From positions 8,395,501 to 8,459,500 of the forward strand of contig NZ_CP108352.1 of the NCBI RefSeq assembly GCF_036237275.1: a DNA stretch of 64,000 nt, written 5' to 3'. Positions 26,305 through 34,117 of the stretch are shown here, one piece after another. How positions within the stretch are numbered: position 1 is the stretch's first letter; each line of letters starts with the position of its first letter. Source of the DNA: Streptomyces sp. NBC_01353. Lineage in GTDB: Bacteria; Actinomycetota; Actinomycetes; Streptomycetales; Streptomycetaceae. Position numbers and translations under genes: made by a program. The notes below the pieces were generated by a model. It searched no databases, was not told the DNA's origin, and saw only the letters and a program-made list of their open reading frames with translations.

Positions 26305-27372
26305 ATGACTACGACGGCGTCGACGCGACGACAGTTCCTCACTCTGCTCGGTCTCTCCGCGGTCGCGGTTGGCTGCGGCACGACTGCAACGGGAGCCGCC
26401 GGCAAGGGCCAGACCCGGACGCTGCGGTATCAGGGCTGGGCAGGACAGGTCACCTTGCCGGAGCTGGCCGAGGACCTCGGCTATCTGGAGGATGTGAAGC
26501 TGGAGTGGGTCGGCAACACGATCAGCGGGCCGCAGGACATCCAGTCCGCGGCCACCGGGCAGACGGACTTCGGCGGTGCTTTCAACGGCGCGGTCGTCAA
26601 ACTGGCGGCGAACAAGACCCCCATCAAAGCTGTCATCAGCTACTACGGCTCCGACAAGCACGCCTACAACGGCTACTACGTTCTCAAGGACAGCCCGATC
26701 CGCTCCGCCCGCGATCTGACCGGCAAGAAGGTCGGGATGAACACCCTCGGAGCACACGCGGAGGCCATGCTCGACATCTATCTCCAGCGAGGCGGCCTGC
26801 CCCGGGCGGAGATCGACAAGGTCGAGCCTCTGGTGGTGCCTCCGGTGAACACAGAGCAGTCGCTGCGCCAGAGGCAGATCGACGTGGCCGTACTCGGCGG
26901 CATTCTGCGCGACAAGGCCCTGGCATCCGGGGGAATTCGGCCGCTCTTCACGGACTTCGACCTGCTCGGCGCCTTCAGCGCCGGCACCTACGTGATGACG
27001 GACCGCTTCCTCAAGCAGAACCCCGACACGGCCCGGACGTTCGTCACCGCGGTGGGGCGGGCCATCGAGTGGTCGCGCAGCACTCCGCATGCGGAGGTCA
27101 TCGCTCGGATGACGGAGATCGTGAAGAAGCGCGGACGCAACGAGGACACCACACCCTTGAAGTACTGGCGGTCCTACGGCGTCGCCGAGACGGCAGGCCG
27201 CATCACCGGCAAGGAACTCCAGCTCTGGATCGACTGGTTGGGCGAGCGCGGCGACATCCGGAAGGGCGAGGTCACATTGAGCGACCTCTACACCAATGAG
27301 TTCAACACCGCCGGTGGGGGCGGCACAGCACCCGCCTCACCGTCCTCCTCCGCTTCGACGAGCGGGAGCTGA
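26305..27372 (+). CDS. ssuA: Sulfonate-type ABC transporter substrate-binding lipoprotein
   Basis: 355 residues. The N-terminus has twin-Arg-like text (STRRQFLTLLGLSAV) and a lipobox AVGC, so it is a lipoprotein on the outer face of the membrane. The body is the SsuA/TauA/NMT1-like periplasmic-binding fold (LRYQGWAGQVTLPELAEDLGY, then ATGQTDFGGAFNGAVVKL and the region around KVGMNTLGAHAEAML). The last 20 residues are a Gly/Ser/Thr tail. The ATG at 26305 was chosen over the GTG at 26290 for its signal sequence. It is the first structural gene after leader 1 and lies 4 bp before ssuB. Ligand identity within the sulfonate class is not proven. Confidence 0.88.
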   Translation: MTTTASTRRQFLTLLGLSAVAVGCGTTATGAAGKGQTRTLRYQGWAGQVTLPELAEDLGYLEDVKLEWVGNTISGPQDIQSAATGQTDFGGAFNGAVVKLAANKTPIKAVISYYGSDKHAYNGYYVLKDSPIRSARDLTGKKVGMNTLGAHAEAMLDIYLQRGGLPRAEIDKVEPLVVPPVNTEQSLRQRQIDVAVLGGILRDKALASGGIRPLFTDFDLLGAFSAGTYVMTDRFLKQNPDTARTFVTAVGRAIEWSRSTPHAEVIARMTEIVKKRGRNEDTTPLKYWRSYGVAETAGRITGKELQLWIDWLGERGDIRKGEVTLSDLYTNEFNTAGGGGTAPASPSSSASTSGS

Positions 27373-27376
27373 TCCC

Positions 27377-28228
27377 ATGCCGGCATCCACCACACTCAAG
27401 ATCGTGTTCGAGGGCGTACGGAAGGTCTTCAAGGTCAAGGACTCGACAGCGAAGGGAGGTTCGGGCACAGGAAAGGCCACGGAGTTCACGGCCGTCGACG
27501 GCATCGACCTGGAGATAGCGGCGGGCGAGTTCGTCGTCCTGGTCGGCCCCAGCGGCTGCGGCAAGTCGACACTGCTGGATCTCCTCGGCGGCCTTGCCCG
27601 GCCCACCGGTGGACAAATCCTGCTGGACGGCGAACCCGTCACCGGTCCCGGCCTGAACCGCGGCATCGTCTTCCAGCAGTACGCCCTGCTGCCCTGGCGC
27701 ACAGCGCAGGGAAATGTCGAGTTCGGCCTGGAGGCCATCGGCGTACCACGCCGCGAACGGGTCGCACGGGCCCGGGAGTTCCTGGACCTTGTCGGCCTGT
27801 CCGGGTTCGAGAGCCGGCATCCGCATGAGCTGTCGGGCGGAATGCGGCAGCGGGTGGCGATCGCCCGCAGCCTCGCCTACGACCCGGACGTGCTGCTCAT
27901 GGACGAGCCATTCGCCGCGCTGGACGCCCAGACTCGTGAGTCGTTGCAGGACGAACTGCTCCGCATCTGGCAGCGCACCGGAAAGACCGTCGTCTTCATC
28001 ACGCACAGCATCGACGAAGCCGTCTACCTGGGACAGCGCGTCGCCGTCATGACGTCCAGGCCGGGCCGAATCAAGCAGATCGTGCCCGTCGCCCTCGACT
28101 CCCGCACCAGCACCGACGACATCCGTTCCAGCTCCGAGTTCGCACACCACCGGCACGAGATCTGGTCGCTGCTCCACGAAGAAGTGGCCAGAGCCCAGCA
28201 GTTGGAGAAGGAGGAGGCTTCCGTATGA
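27377..28228 (+). CDS. ssuB: Sulfonate-type ABC transporter ATP-binding protein
   Basis: 283 residues. Walker A is GPSGCGKST (57-65), the Q-loop is FQQYALLPW, the signature is LSGGMRQR (152-159), Walker B is VLLMDEP (172-178), and the switch His is in FITHSIDEA. It belongs to the nitrate/sulfonate/taurine subfamily. The N-terminus has an insert (KDSTAKGGSGTGKATE) before the first strand, longer than usual. It couples ATP hydrolysis to the permease SsuC, whose ATG overlaps its stop (ATGA). Confidence 0.92.
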   Translation: MPASTTLKIVFEGVRKVFKVKDSTAKGGSGTGKATEFTAVDGIDLEIAAGEFVVLVGPSGCGKSTLLDLLGGLARPTGGQILLDGEPVTGPGLNRGIVFQQYALLPWRTAQGNVEFGLEAIGVPRRERVARAREFLDLVGLSGFESRHPHELSGGMRQRVAIARSLAYDPDVLLMDEPFAALDAQTRESLQDELLRIWQRTGKTVVFITHSIDEAVYLGQRVAVMTSRPGRIKQIVPVALDSRTSTDDIRSSSEFAHHRHEIWSLLHEEVARAQQLEKEEASV

Positions 28229-29166
28229 GCCTCACGACCGGCACGTCCACCGAAGAGACTCACTCACCGGGACCGGCGAGCCTCGCCGAAGGCATCCACA
28301 CCCCCTCCCTCTCCTCGGCGGTGCCACCTTCGGTACCCTCTCCGCAGCCGCGCCGAGCCCCCGATCGAAAGGCCCGTGTCCACCGGGCGGCCCACCGACT
28401 GCTGTCCCTCCTGGCGGCCGGGGCCACCAATTCCGCGGCGATCGTGGCTCTGCTGCTGCTGTGGGAGACCGCGCCACGGCTCGGACTGGTCGACCGGACC
28501 TTCCTGCCGCCGTTCAGTGAGGTCGCTGCCGCCTGGTGGGCGCTGGCGGCCGACGGTCAACTCGCCGACAACACCTACGCCAGCCTGGTGCGCTCTTTCA
28601 GCGGATTCGGTCTGGCCCTGGCCGTCGCCGTACCCCTCGGTCTGCTGATCGGCTGGTACCGGCCTGTCGCCGCTCTGCTCGGTCCGCTGCTGGAGGTGTT
28701 CCGCAGTACCGCCGCGCTGGCCCTGCTCCCGGTCTTCGTCCTGCTGTTGGGCATCGGGGAGACCTCGAAGATCTCCATAGTGGTGTACGCGTGCACCTGG
28801 CCGATCCTGCTCAACACGATCAGCGCCGTACGCCATGTCGACCCCACGCTGCTGAAGCTCGCGAAGTCGATGGACCTGTCCACGCCCCGTCTGTTCCAGA
28901 AGGTGATCCTGCCGTCCGCCGTGCCGGTGATGTTCACCGGCGTCCGGCTGGCCGGGGCTGTGTCGATCCTGGTGCTGGTCGCCGCCGAGATGATCGGGGC
29001 GAAGGCGGGGCTCGGCTATCTGATCAACGCCTCGCAGTACAACTTCGCGATCCCGCAGATGTACGCGGGCATCATCACGATCTCCGCCATCGGCGTGACC
29101 TTCAACCAGCTCCTGGTGGCCGTGGAACGCCGGCTCAGTTCCTGGCGCGTGTCCGCCGACGACTGA
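28225..29166 (+). CDS. ssuC: Sulfonate-type ABC transporter permease
   Basis: 313 residues. A hydrophilic Pro/Ser-rich N-terminus of about 65 residues is followed by six membrane helices and the BPD-type loop that meets the ATPase (the EAA-like region around LKLAKSMDLSTPRLFQKVIL, then SILVLVAAEMIGAKAGLG). The start ATG overlaps the stop of ssuB by 4 bp, so translation is coupled. With SsuA and SsuB it makes a full importer. Confidence 0.92.
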   Translation: MSLTTGTSTEETHSPGPASLAEGIHTPSLSSAVPPSVPSPQPRRAPDRKARVHRAAHRLLSLLAAGATNSAAIVALLLLWETAPRLGLVDRTFLPPFSEVAAAWWALAADGQLADNTYASLVRSFSGFGLALAVAVPLGLLIGWYRPVAALLGPLLEVFRSTAALALLPVFVLLLGIGETSKISIVVYACTWPILLNTISAVRHVDPTLLKLAKSMDLSTPRLFQKVILPSAVPVMFTGVRLAGAVSILVLVAAEMIGAKAGLGYLINASQYNFAIPQMYAGIITISAIGVTFNQLLVAVERRLSSWRVSADD

Positions 29167-29226
29167 TCCCGTCGCCCCCAGCCTCGCTGCCCCGACGTCT
29201 CACCGCCCCCAGATCCGAGGAAGCTC

Positions 29227-30582
29227 ATGACCGCGACCAGCCCACGCCGACTGCATCTCAACGCCTTTCTGATGAACGCCGGCCATCATGACGCCGCCTG
29301 GCGCCACCCCCGTACCCAGCCCGAGCGGGTCACCGATCTGCGCTACTTCCAGCAGCTCGCCCAGACCGCCGAACGCGGTCTGCTCGACTCGGTGTTCCTC
29401 GCCGATGGTCTCGCCCTATGGGGTAACGCCCGGTACAACGCGCTCGGCGGCTTCGAGCCGCTCACCCTGCTTTCCGCGCTGGCGGCGGTCACCGAGCACG
29501 TCGGACTGATCGCCACCGTGTCCACCACCTTCAACGAGCCCTTCCATACGGCCCGCAAGTTCGCCTCTCTGGACCACATCAGCGGCGGCCGGGCCGGCTG
29601 GAACATCGTCACCTCCGGCACCGTGAACGAGGCCCGCAACTTCGGCCAGGACGAGCACCTGGAGCACCGGTTGCGCTACGAGCGGGCTCGGGAGTTCGTC
29701 GAAGTCGCCACCAAACTGTGGGACAGCTGGGAGGACGACGCGATCCTGCTCGACCGGGAGCGCGGTGTCTACGCGGACACCGACCGGGTGCGGGAGATCA
29801 ATCACCGCGGGGAGTCATTCGGGGTGCAGGGTCCGCTGAACGTTCCGCGCAGTCCGCAGGGCTACCCGCTGCTGGTCCAGGCCGGTTCGTCGGAGGACGG
29901 CAAGGAGTTCGCCGCCCAGTACGCCGAGGCCGTGTTCACCGCCCAGCAGTGCCTGGCCGACGGCCAGGCCTTCTACAAGGACCTCAAGTCCCGGCTTGCG
30001 CGTCACGGCCGCGCCGAGGACCAGCTGCTCGTACTTCCCGGTATCGCCCCCGTCATCGGCTCGACCGAGGCCGAGGCACGCGAGCTGGAGCGGGAGCTCA
30101 CGGAGCTGCAGATCCCCGAGTACGGGCTCGCCCAGCTGTCCGGGATGCTCGGCACCGACCTGACAGGGCTACCGCTGGACGGGCCACTGCCCGAGCTGCC
30201 AGAGGAGCGGGACATCAACGGCAACAAGAGCCGCTTCACGCTTGTCGCCGAACTGGGCCGCCGCGACGGCCTCACCTTGCGCGAGCTCATCGCCCGCCTC
30301 GGTGCCGGCCGCGGCCACCAGGTGCTCGCCGGTACCCCCGAGCAGATTGCCGACCAGATCCAGGAGTGGTTCACCCACGGCGCCGCCGACGGCTTCAACA
30401 TCATGCCGCCCCATCTGCCGGGCGGCCTGGAGGACTTCGTCGACCACGTCGTACCGATCCTGCAGCGCCGCGGCCTGTTCCGCACCGAATACACAGGCCG
30501 CACCCTGCGCGAACACTACGGCCTGACGCGCCCCGCCAACCGGCTGGCCGCGGCGGCCGCGGCAGAGGGACGGCACGCATGA
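29227..30582 (+). CDS. LLM-class flavin-dependent monooxygenase (NtaA/DmoA type)
   Basis: 451 residues, the length of the NtaA/SnaA/DszA/DmoA group. Diagnostic phrases are LHLNAFLMNAGHHDAAWRHP, then RGLLDSVFLADG, ATVSTTFNEPFHTARKF and SGGRAGWNIVTS. These enzymes use reduced FMN from a separate reductase to oxidise substrates including sulfides and sulfones. In this operon it probably cleaves a C-S bond of an imported organosulfur compound. No flavin reductase lies in the operon; the flavoprotein-ferredoxin pair downstream or the distant flavin reductase-like gene (13035) might serve. The stop overlaps the next ATG (ATGA). Confidence 0.88.
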   Translation: MTATSPRRLHLNAFLMNAGHHDAAWRHPRTQPERVTDLRYFQQLAQTAERGLLDSVFLADGLALWGNARYNALGGFEPLTLLSALAAVTEHVGLIATVSTTFNEPFHTARKFASLDHISGGRAGWNIVTSGTVNEARNFGQDEHLEHRLRYERAREFVEVATKLWDSWEDDAILLDRERGVYADTDRVREINHRGESFGVQGPLNVPRSPQGYPLLVQAGSSEDGKEFAAQYAEAVFTAQQCLADGQAFYKDLKSRLARHGRAEDQLLVLPGIAPVIGSTEAEARELERELTELQIPEYGLAQLSGMLGTDLTGLPLDGPLPELPEERDINGNKSRFTLVAELGRRDGLTLRELIARLGAGRGHQVLAGTPEQIADQIQEWFTHGAADGFNIMPPHLPGGLEDFVDHVVPILQRRGLFRTEYTGRTLREHYGLTRPANRLAAAAAAEGRHA

Positions 30583-32183
30583 CCGGGCTCGAAGTCACCA
30601 CGGACGTCCTGGTGGTCGGCGGCGGGCCCGCGGCGACGTGGGCCGCGCTCAAGGCGGCCCAGGCCGGGGCGGACGTGGTCCTCGCCGACAAGGGCTATTG
30701 CGGCACGAGCGGTGCGACCGCATCGAGTGGCACCGGAGTCTGGTACGTCCCGCCGGAGCCCGCCGCGCGCGAGGCCGCCATGGCGAGCCGGGAGGCACTG
30801 GGCGGGTTTCTCGCCGACCGGCGCTGGATGGCGCGGGTGCTGGACCAGACGTACGCGGGCATGAACGAGCTGGCGGCGGCCGGGCGCTATCCCTTCCCGG
30901 CAGGGCCGGACGGAAAGCAGCTCAGGAACGGCTTGCAGGGGCCGGAGTACATGCGCAGGATGCGGATCCGCGTCCAGCGGGCCGGGGCGTGCATCCTCGA
31001 CCACAGCCCGGTCACCGAGCTGCTCACCGATTCCTCCGGGGCCGTCGCCGGAGCCAGGGGACACCAGCGCCAGGCCGGGCAGCCGTACCGGGTGCGCGCC
31101 GGAGCGGTCGTTCTGGCCACTGGCGGCTGCGCGTTCCTCAGCGGTGCGCTGGGCTGCAACGTCAACACCGGCGACGGCGCGCTGTTCGCCGCCGAAGCGG
31201 GCGCGGAACTGTCTGGCATGGAGTTCTCCAACGCCTACGGCATCGCGCCCGAGGGCACCTCCGTCACCAAGACGGCGTTCTACTCCTTTGCGACCTTCTA
31301 CCGCGAGGACGACACGGTCCTGGAAGGCGCGGCCAGCCAGGGCGGCCGGTCCGTGATCGCGAGGACGCTGCTCAGCGAGAAGGTGTACTGCCGCCTGGAC
31401 CGGGCGGACTCGGCCGCCCGGCAGGCGATGCGGCTGGCGCAGCCGAACTTCTTCCTCACCTTCGACCGGCTCGGCATCGACCCCTTCACGCAGCGCTTCG
31501 CCGTCACACTGCTCGCTGAGGGCACCGTGCGCGGCACCGGCGGCATCCGCATCGCCGGCGACGACTGCTCCACCACCGTCCCGGGGCTGTACGCGGCCGG
31601 GGACGCCGCCACCCGTGAGCTGATCTGTGGTGGCTTCACCGGTGGTGGCAGCCACAACGCCGCGTGGGCCATCTCCTCCGGCACGTGGGCAGGTCAAGGC
31701 GCGGCCCGCCACGCCCTCGCGCTCGGCGTCCGTGCCGGTACGAGGCGCCTCGCGGCCGCGGGCGGAGCCGGGCTCCGGCCGACCGGCACTCCCGGCCCCG
31801 CCGACGGATTCCAGGACGTCGTCACCGCGGTCCAGGCCGAAGTGCTGCCGTACGAGAAGAACTATCTGCGCCACGGCGAGCAGCTCACCGCCTCACTGCG
31901 GGTGCTCGACAGCGTCTGGCAGGACCTGCGCGCCACGCTGCACGCCGAGGGCGGGGATGTGCTGCGGGCCCGGCAGGCGTCGGCGATGGCGGCGCACGCC
32001 CGCTGGATGTACGCCGCGGCGCTCGCCCGCACCGAGACCCGCGGCATGGCCAAGCGACTCGACTTCCCGACGCAGGATCCCCGGCAGCACCACCGCATCG
32101 TCACAGGCGGCCTCGACCGGGTGTGGACCCGGCCCGAGCCCCTGACAACCACACCGGACGTACCAATGGAGGTGGCTTCGTGA
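30579..32183 (+). CDS. FAD-dependent oxidoreductase, fumarate-reductase/AprA-like
   Basis: 534 residues. The FAD-binding Rossmann motif is LVVGGGPAATWAALKAAQAG (residues 11-30), followed by the GTSGATASSGTG loop. The second FAD contact is LYAAGDAATREL with CGGFTGGGSHNAAWA. The plan is that of the succinate dehydrogenase/fumarate reductase/APS reductase flavoprotein family, with a helical C-terminal domain (from about 400). It is translationally coupled to the LLM gene before it and to a 2x[4Fe-4S] protein after it, the arrangement of AprA-AprB. A role in electron supply or in oxidising or reducing the sulfur product is inferred from context; key AprA active-site residues were not checked. Confidence 0.82.
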   Translation: MTGLEVTTDVLVVGGGPAATWAALKAAQAGADVVLADKGYCGTSGATASSGTGVWYVPPEPAAREAAMASREALGGFLADRRWMARVLDQTYAGMNELAAAGRYPFPAGPDGKQLRNGLQGPEYMRRMRIRVQRAGACILDHSPVTELLTDSSGAVAGARGHQRQAGQPYRVRAGAVVLATGGCAFLSGALGCNVNTGDGALFAAEAGAELSGMEFSNAYGIAPEGTSVTKTAFYSFATFYREDDTVLEGAASQGGRSVIARTLLSEKVYCRLDRADSAARQAMRLAQPNFFLTFDRLGIDPFTQRFAVTLLAEGTVRGTGGIRIAGDDCSTTVPGLYAAGDAATRELICGGFTGGGSHNAAWAISSGTWAGQGAARHALALGVRAGTRRLAAAGGAGLRPTGTPGPADGFQDVVTAVQAEVLPYEKNYLRHGEQLTASLRVLDSVWQDLRATLHAEGGDVLRARQASAMAAHARWMYAAALARTETRGMAKRLDFPTQDPRQHHRIVTGGLDRVWTRPEPLTTTPDVPMEVAS

Positions 32184-32548
32184 TCGAACTGGTCTCGGCG
32201 GAACGCTGTATCACCTGCGACAAGTGCATCAGGGTCTGCCCCACCGACGTCTTCGACCGGGGTGCGGACGGCATCCCGGTGCTCGCCCGCCGCGACGACT
32301 GCCAGACCTGCTTCCAGTGCGAGGCGAACTGCCCGGCCGACGCGTTGTACGTCGCGCCCCAGACCCGCCCGCTGCCCGACGACCCCACCGCCCGCGACGA
32401 GGAGCACCTGGCCCGTACCGGCCTGCTCGGCAGCTATCGCCGCCACATCGGCTGGGGACACGGCCGCACACCCGGCGCGCTGCGAGCCGTCGGGCCTTCC
32501 CTCGGCCCACCAGGGGCCAAGGGCGCCTCACTGCCCATCACCTCCTGA
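32180..32548 (+). CDS. Dicluster [4Fe-4S] ferredoxin, AprB-like partner
   Basis: 122 residues from a GTG that overlaps the stop of the flavoprotein gene (GTGA). Two cluster-binding motifs are complete: CITCDKCIRVCP (about residues 10-21) and CQTCFQCEANCP (about 40-51). About 70 residues follow, including RRHIGWGHGRTPGALRAV, a tail that could wrap the flavoprotein as in AprB. It most likely takes or gives electrons to the FAD protein encoded next to it. Confidence 0.85.
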   Translation: MIELVSAERCITCDKCIRVCPTDVFDRGADGIPVLARRDDCQTCFQCEANCPADALYVAPQTRPLPDDPTARDEEHLARTGLLGSYRRHIGWGHGRTPGALRAVGPSLGPPGAKGASLPITS

Positions 32549-32572
32549 CCACCTCCCGAAGGGACCCCGCAC

Positions 32573-33472
32573 ATGACCACCAGCACCGGCTTCGACATCC
32601 GCAGGATCGGCGGCCGTATCGGCGCAGAGATCCTCGGCGTGGACCTCGGCGCCGAACTCGACCCCGCCGTCGTCACCGAGATCAACTCCGCGCTCCTGGA
32701 ACACAAGGCGCTCGTCTTCCGCGACCAGCAGCTCGACGACGCGGGCCAGCTCCGCTTCGCCTCCCTCTTCGGCGAGCTCACCACCGCGCACCCCACCGTG
32801 CCGTCCGTCGACGGCCAGCCCCAGATCCTGCCCGTCGACGGCGACGAGGGCATCCGCGCCAACCACTGGCACACGGATGTCACCTTCGTCCGTACGCCGC
32901 CGAAGGCATCCACACTGCGCAGCATCGTTGTCCCGCCCTACGGCGGCAACACCCTCATCGCCAACGCGGGCGCCGCGTACCGGGATCTGCCCGAGCCGCT
33001 GCGCGGGCTGGCCGACAAGCTATGGGCGGTACACACCAACGCCTACGACTACGCGGCCCCGAGGAGCGAGAAGGCTGCCGAGCACCGTAAGCGGTTCGTC
33101 TCCCGGAAGTACCGCACCGCCCACCCGGTCGTCCGGGTCCACCCCGAGACCGGGGAGCGCGGGCTGTTCGTCGGAGGCTTCGCCCAGAGCATCATCGGCC
33201 TCGACCCCTCCGACTCCCGCGACCTGCTGCGCATCTTCCAGTCGCACGTCACCCGCCCCGAGAACATCGTGCGCGTGGCGTGGAGGCCGGGCGACCTCGT
33301 CCTGTTCGACAACCGCATCACCCAGCACTACGCCCCCGACGACTACGGCGACCTGCCGCGCCTCCTGCACCGGGTGACCGTCGCGGGGGATGTCCCGGCC
33401 GGTGTCGACGGCATACTCAGCTACGTCATCGAGGGCGACGACGCCGCCCACTACACGCCGGCGGCGGGCTGA
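32573..33472 (+). CDS. TauD/TfdA-type Fe(II)/2-oxoglutarate dioxygenase
   Basis: 299 residues. The facial triad is H100-x-D102 (NHWHTDVTF) and H252 (NRITQHYA). The 2-oxoglutarate-binding Arg is in LLHRVTV (about 267). The N-terminus (IRRIGGRIGAEILGVDL) is typical of TauD. Members hydroxylate the carbon next to a sulfonate, sulfate ester or ether so that it breaks down; releasing sulfite or sulfate fits this operon. It is the last gene, 24 bp after the ferredoxin, and a strong hairpin follows at once. Confidence 0.9.
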   Translation: MTTSTGFDIRRIGGRIGAEILGVDLGAELDPAVVTEINSALLEHKALVFRDQQLDDAGQLRFASLFGELTTAHPTVPSVDGQPQILPVDGDEGIRANHWHTDVTFVRTPPKASTLRSIVVPPYGGNTLIANAGAAYRDLPEPLRGLADKLWAVHTNAYDYAAPRSEKAAEHRKRFVSRKYRTAHPVVRVHPETGERGLFVGGFAQSIIGLDPSDSRDLLRIFQSHVTRPENIVRVAWRPGDLVLFDNRITQHYAPDDYGDLPRLLHRVTVAGDVPAGVDGILSYVIEGDDAAHYTPAAG

Positions 33473-33478
33473 ACTCCG

Positions 33479-33520
33479 CCCTCGGCCGCCGGGCAGGTGT
33501 CCCTGCCCGGCGGCCGAGGG
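33479..33520. terminator. Terminator of the sulfur operon (19-bp perfect stem)
   Basis: The arm at 33479-33497 (starting CCCTCGGCCGCC) pairs base for base with 33502-33520 around the loop TGTC. It starts 6 bp after the dioxygenase stop. Confidence 0.9.
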
Positions 33521-33637
33521 CCACCCGCGACAGACACCGGCCGACGCCGTACCGCACCTCGCCGCGTCGCGGGGCGGATGGCCACGGGTTTCGAGCCCCC
33601 GCCACCAGCGGATTCTTACAAAGCGAGACACAACTGT

Positions 33638-33703
33638 CCATAATATGGGCATCCTCTTGAGGTAACGGCCGCCCTCGGTCACCATGCCTACCAACCCGGT
33701 GGG
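33638..33703 (+). promoter_or_regulatory. Promoter/operator candidates upstream of leader 2
   Basis: CCATAATATGG (33638-33648) is an inverted repeat with one central base. CCTACCAACCCGGTGGG (33687-33703) has matching half-sites (CC-ACC and GGT-GG) followed by AAAACTAGGG, 27 bp before the leader ATG. The second looks like an operator overlapping the promoter of the second sulfur locus. I saw no clear equivalent before leader 1. Confidence 0.4.
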
Positions 33704-33729
33704 AAAACTAGGGATAGGGAGAGGTGGCC

Positions 33730-33831
33730 ATGCGAACGCTGAACCACGCAGGTCGTCCGCTTCCCCTTCTAACCTCTCGCCGCCATATCGACCTCGGCCG
33801 TACGTCCAGCGCCATCTGTCAGCCTGTCTGA
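33730..33831 (+). CDS. Sulfur-operon leader peptide 2 (33 aa)
   Basis: ATG at 33730 after GGGAGAGGTGGCC, a strong ribosome site; TGA at 33829. The peptide opens MRTLNHAGRPLPLLTS and continues RRHIDLGRTSSAICQPV. The second half repeats the pattern of leader 1: basic residues, H-x-D-L, Arg, then A-I-C near the end. It lies 286 bp before the lone binding-protein gene. As in leader 1, the Cys codon a few codons before the stop is where shortage of charged tRNA-Cys would stall the ribosome. Confidence 0.8.
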   Translation: MRTLNHAGRPLPLLTSRRHIDLGRTSSAICQPV

Positions 33832-34117
33832 CCCTGGCCACAGAGCCGGCTCCACGGAGCGCACCCCTGCACTGACTGCCGCCCCGCCCTCCGTCGACCG
33901 GGAGCCCCGCATCTCCACGACCGCATGTCTTCGGGCGCGGCGTGGCATCGACCACGGCTCGACATGCACCTCCGCGGCATCCGACGCACACCAGCCTCTC
34001 AGCCGGCGACGGCGATCCCATCGCCGACGGCAGTGGGCGAATGCAGTGCATGCCGACGGCTTTGCGTCGCGCAAGTCCGTACCTCCCTGAACACCCATCC
34101 CGTGAAAGGGCACCTCC

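Noticed and set aside
29718-32183. 821-residue frame spanning the LLM and FAD genes
   Set aside because: The first half is an out-of-frame reading of the LLM gene; the FAD protein starts at 30579 with an ATGA overlap.
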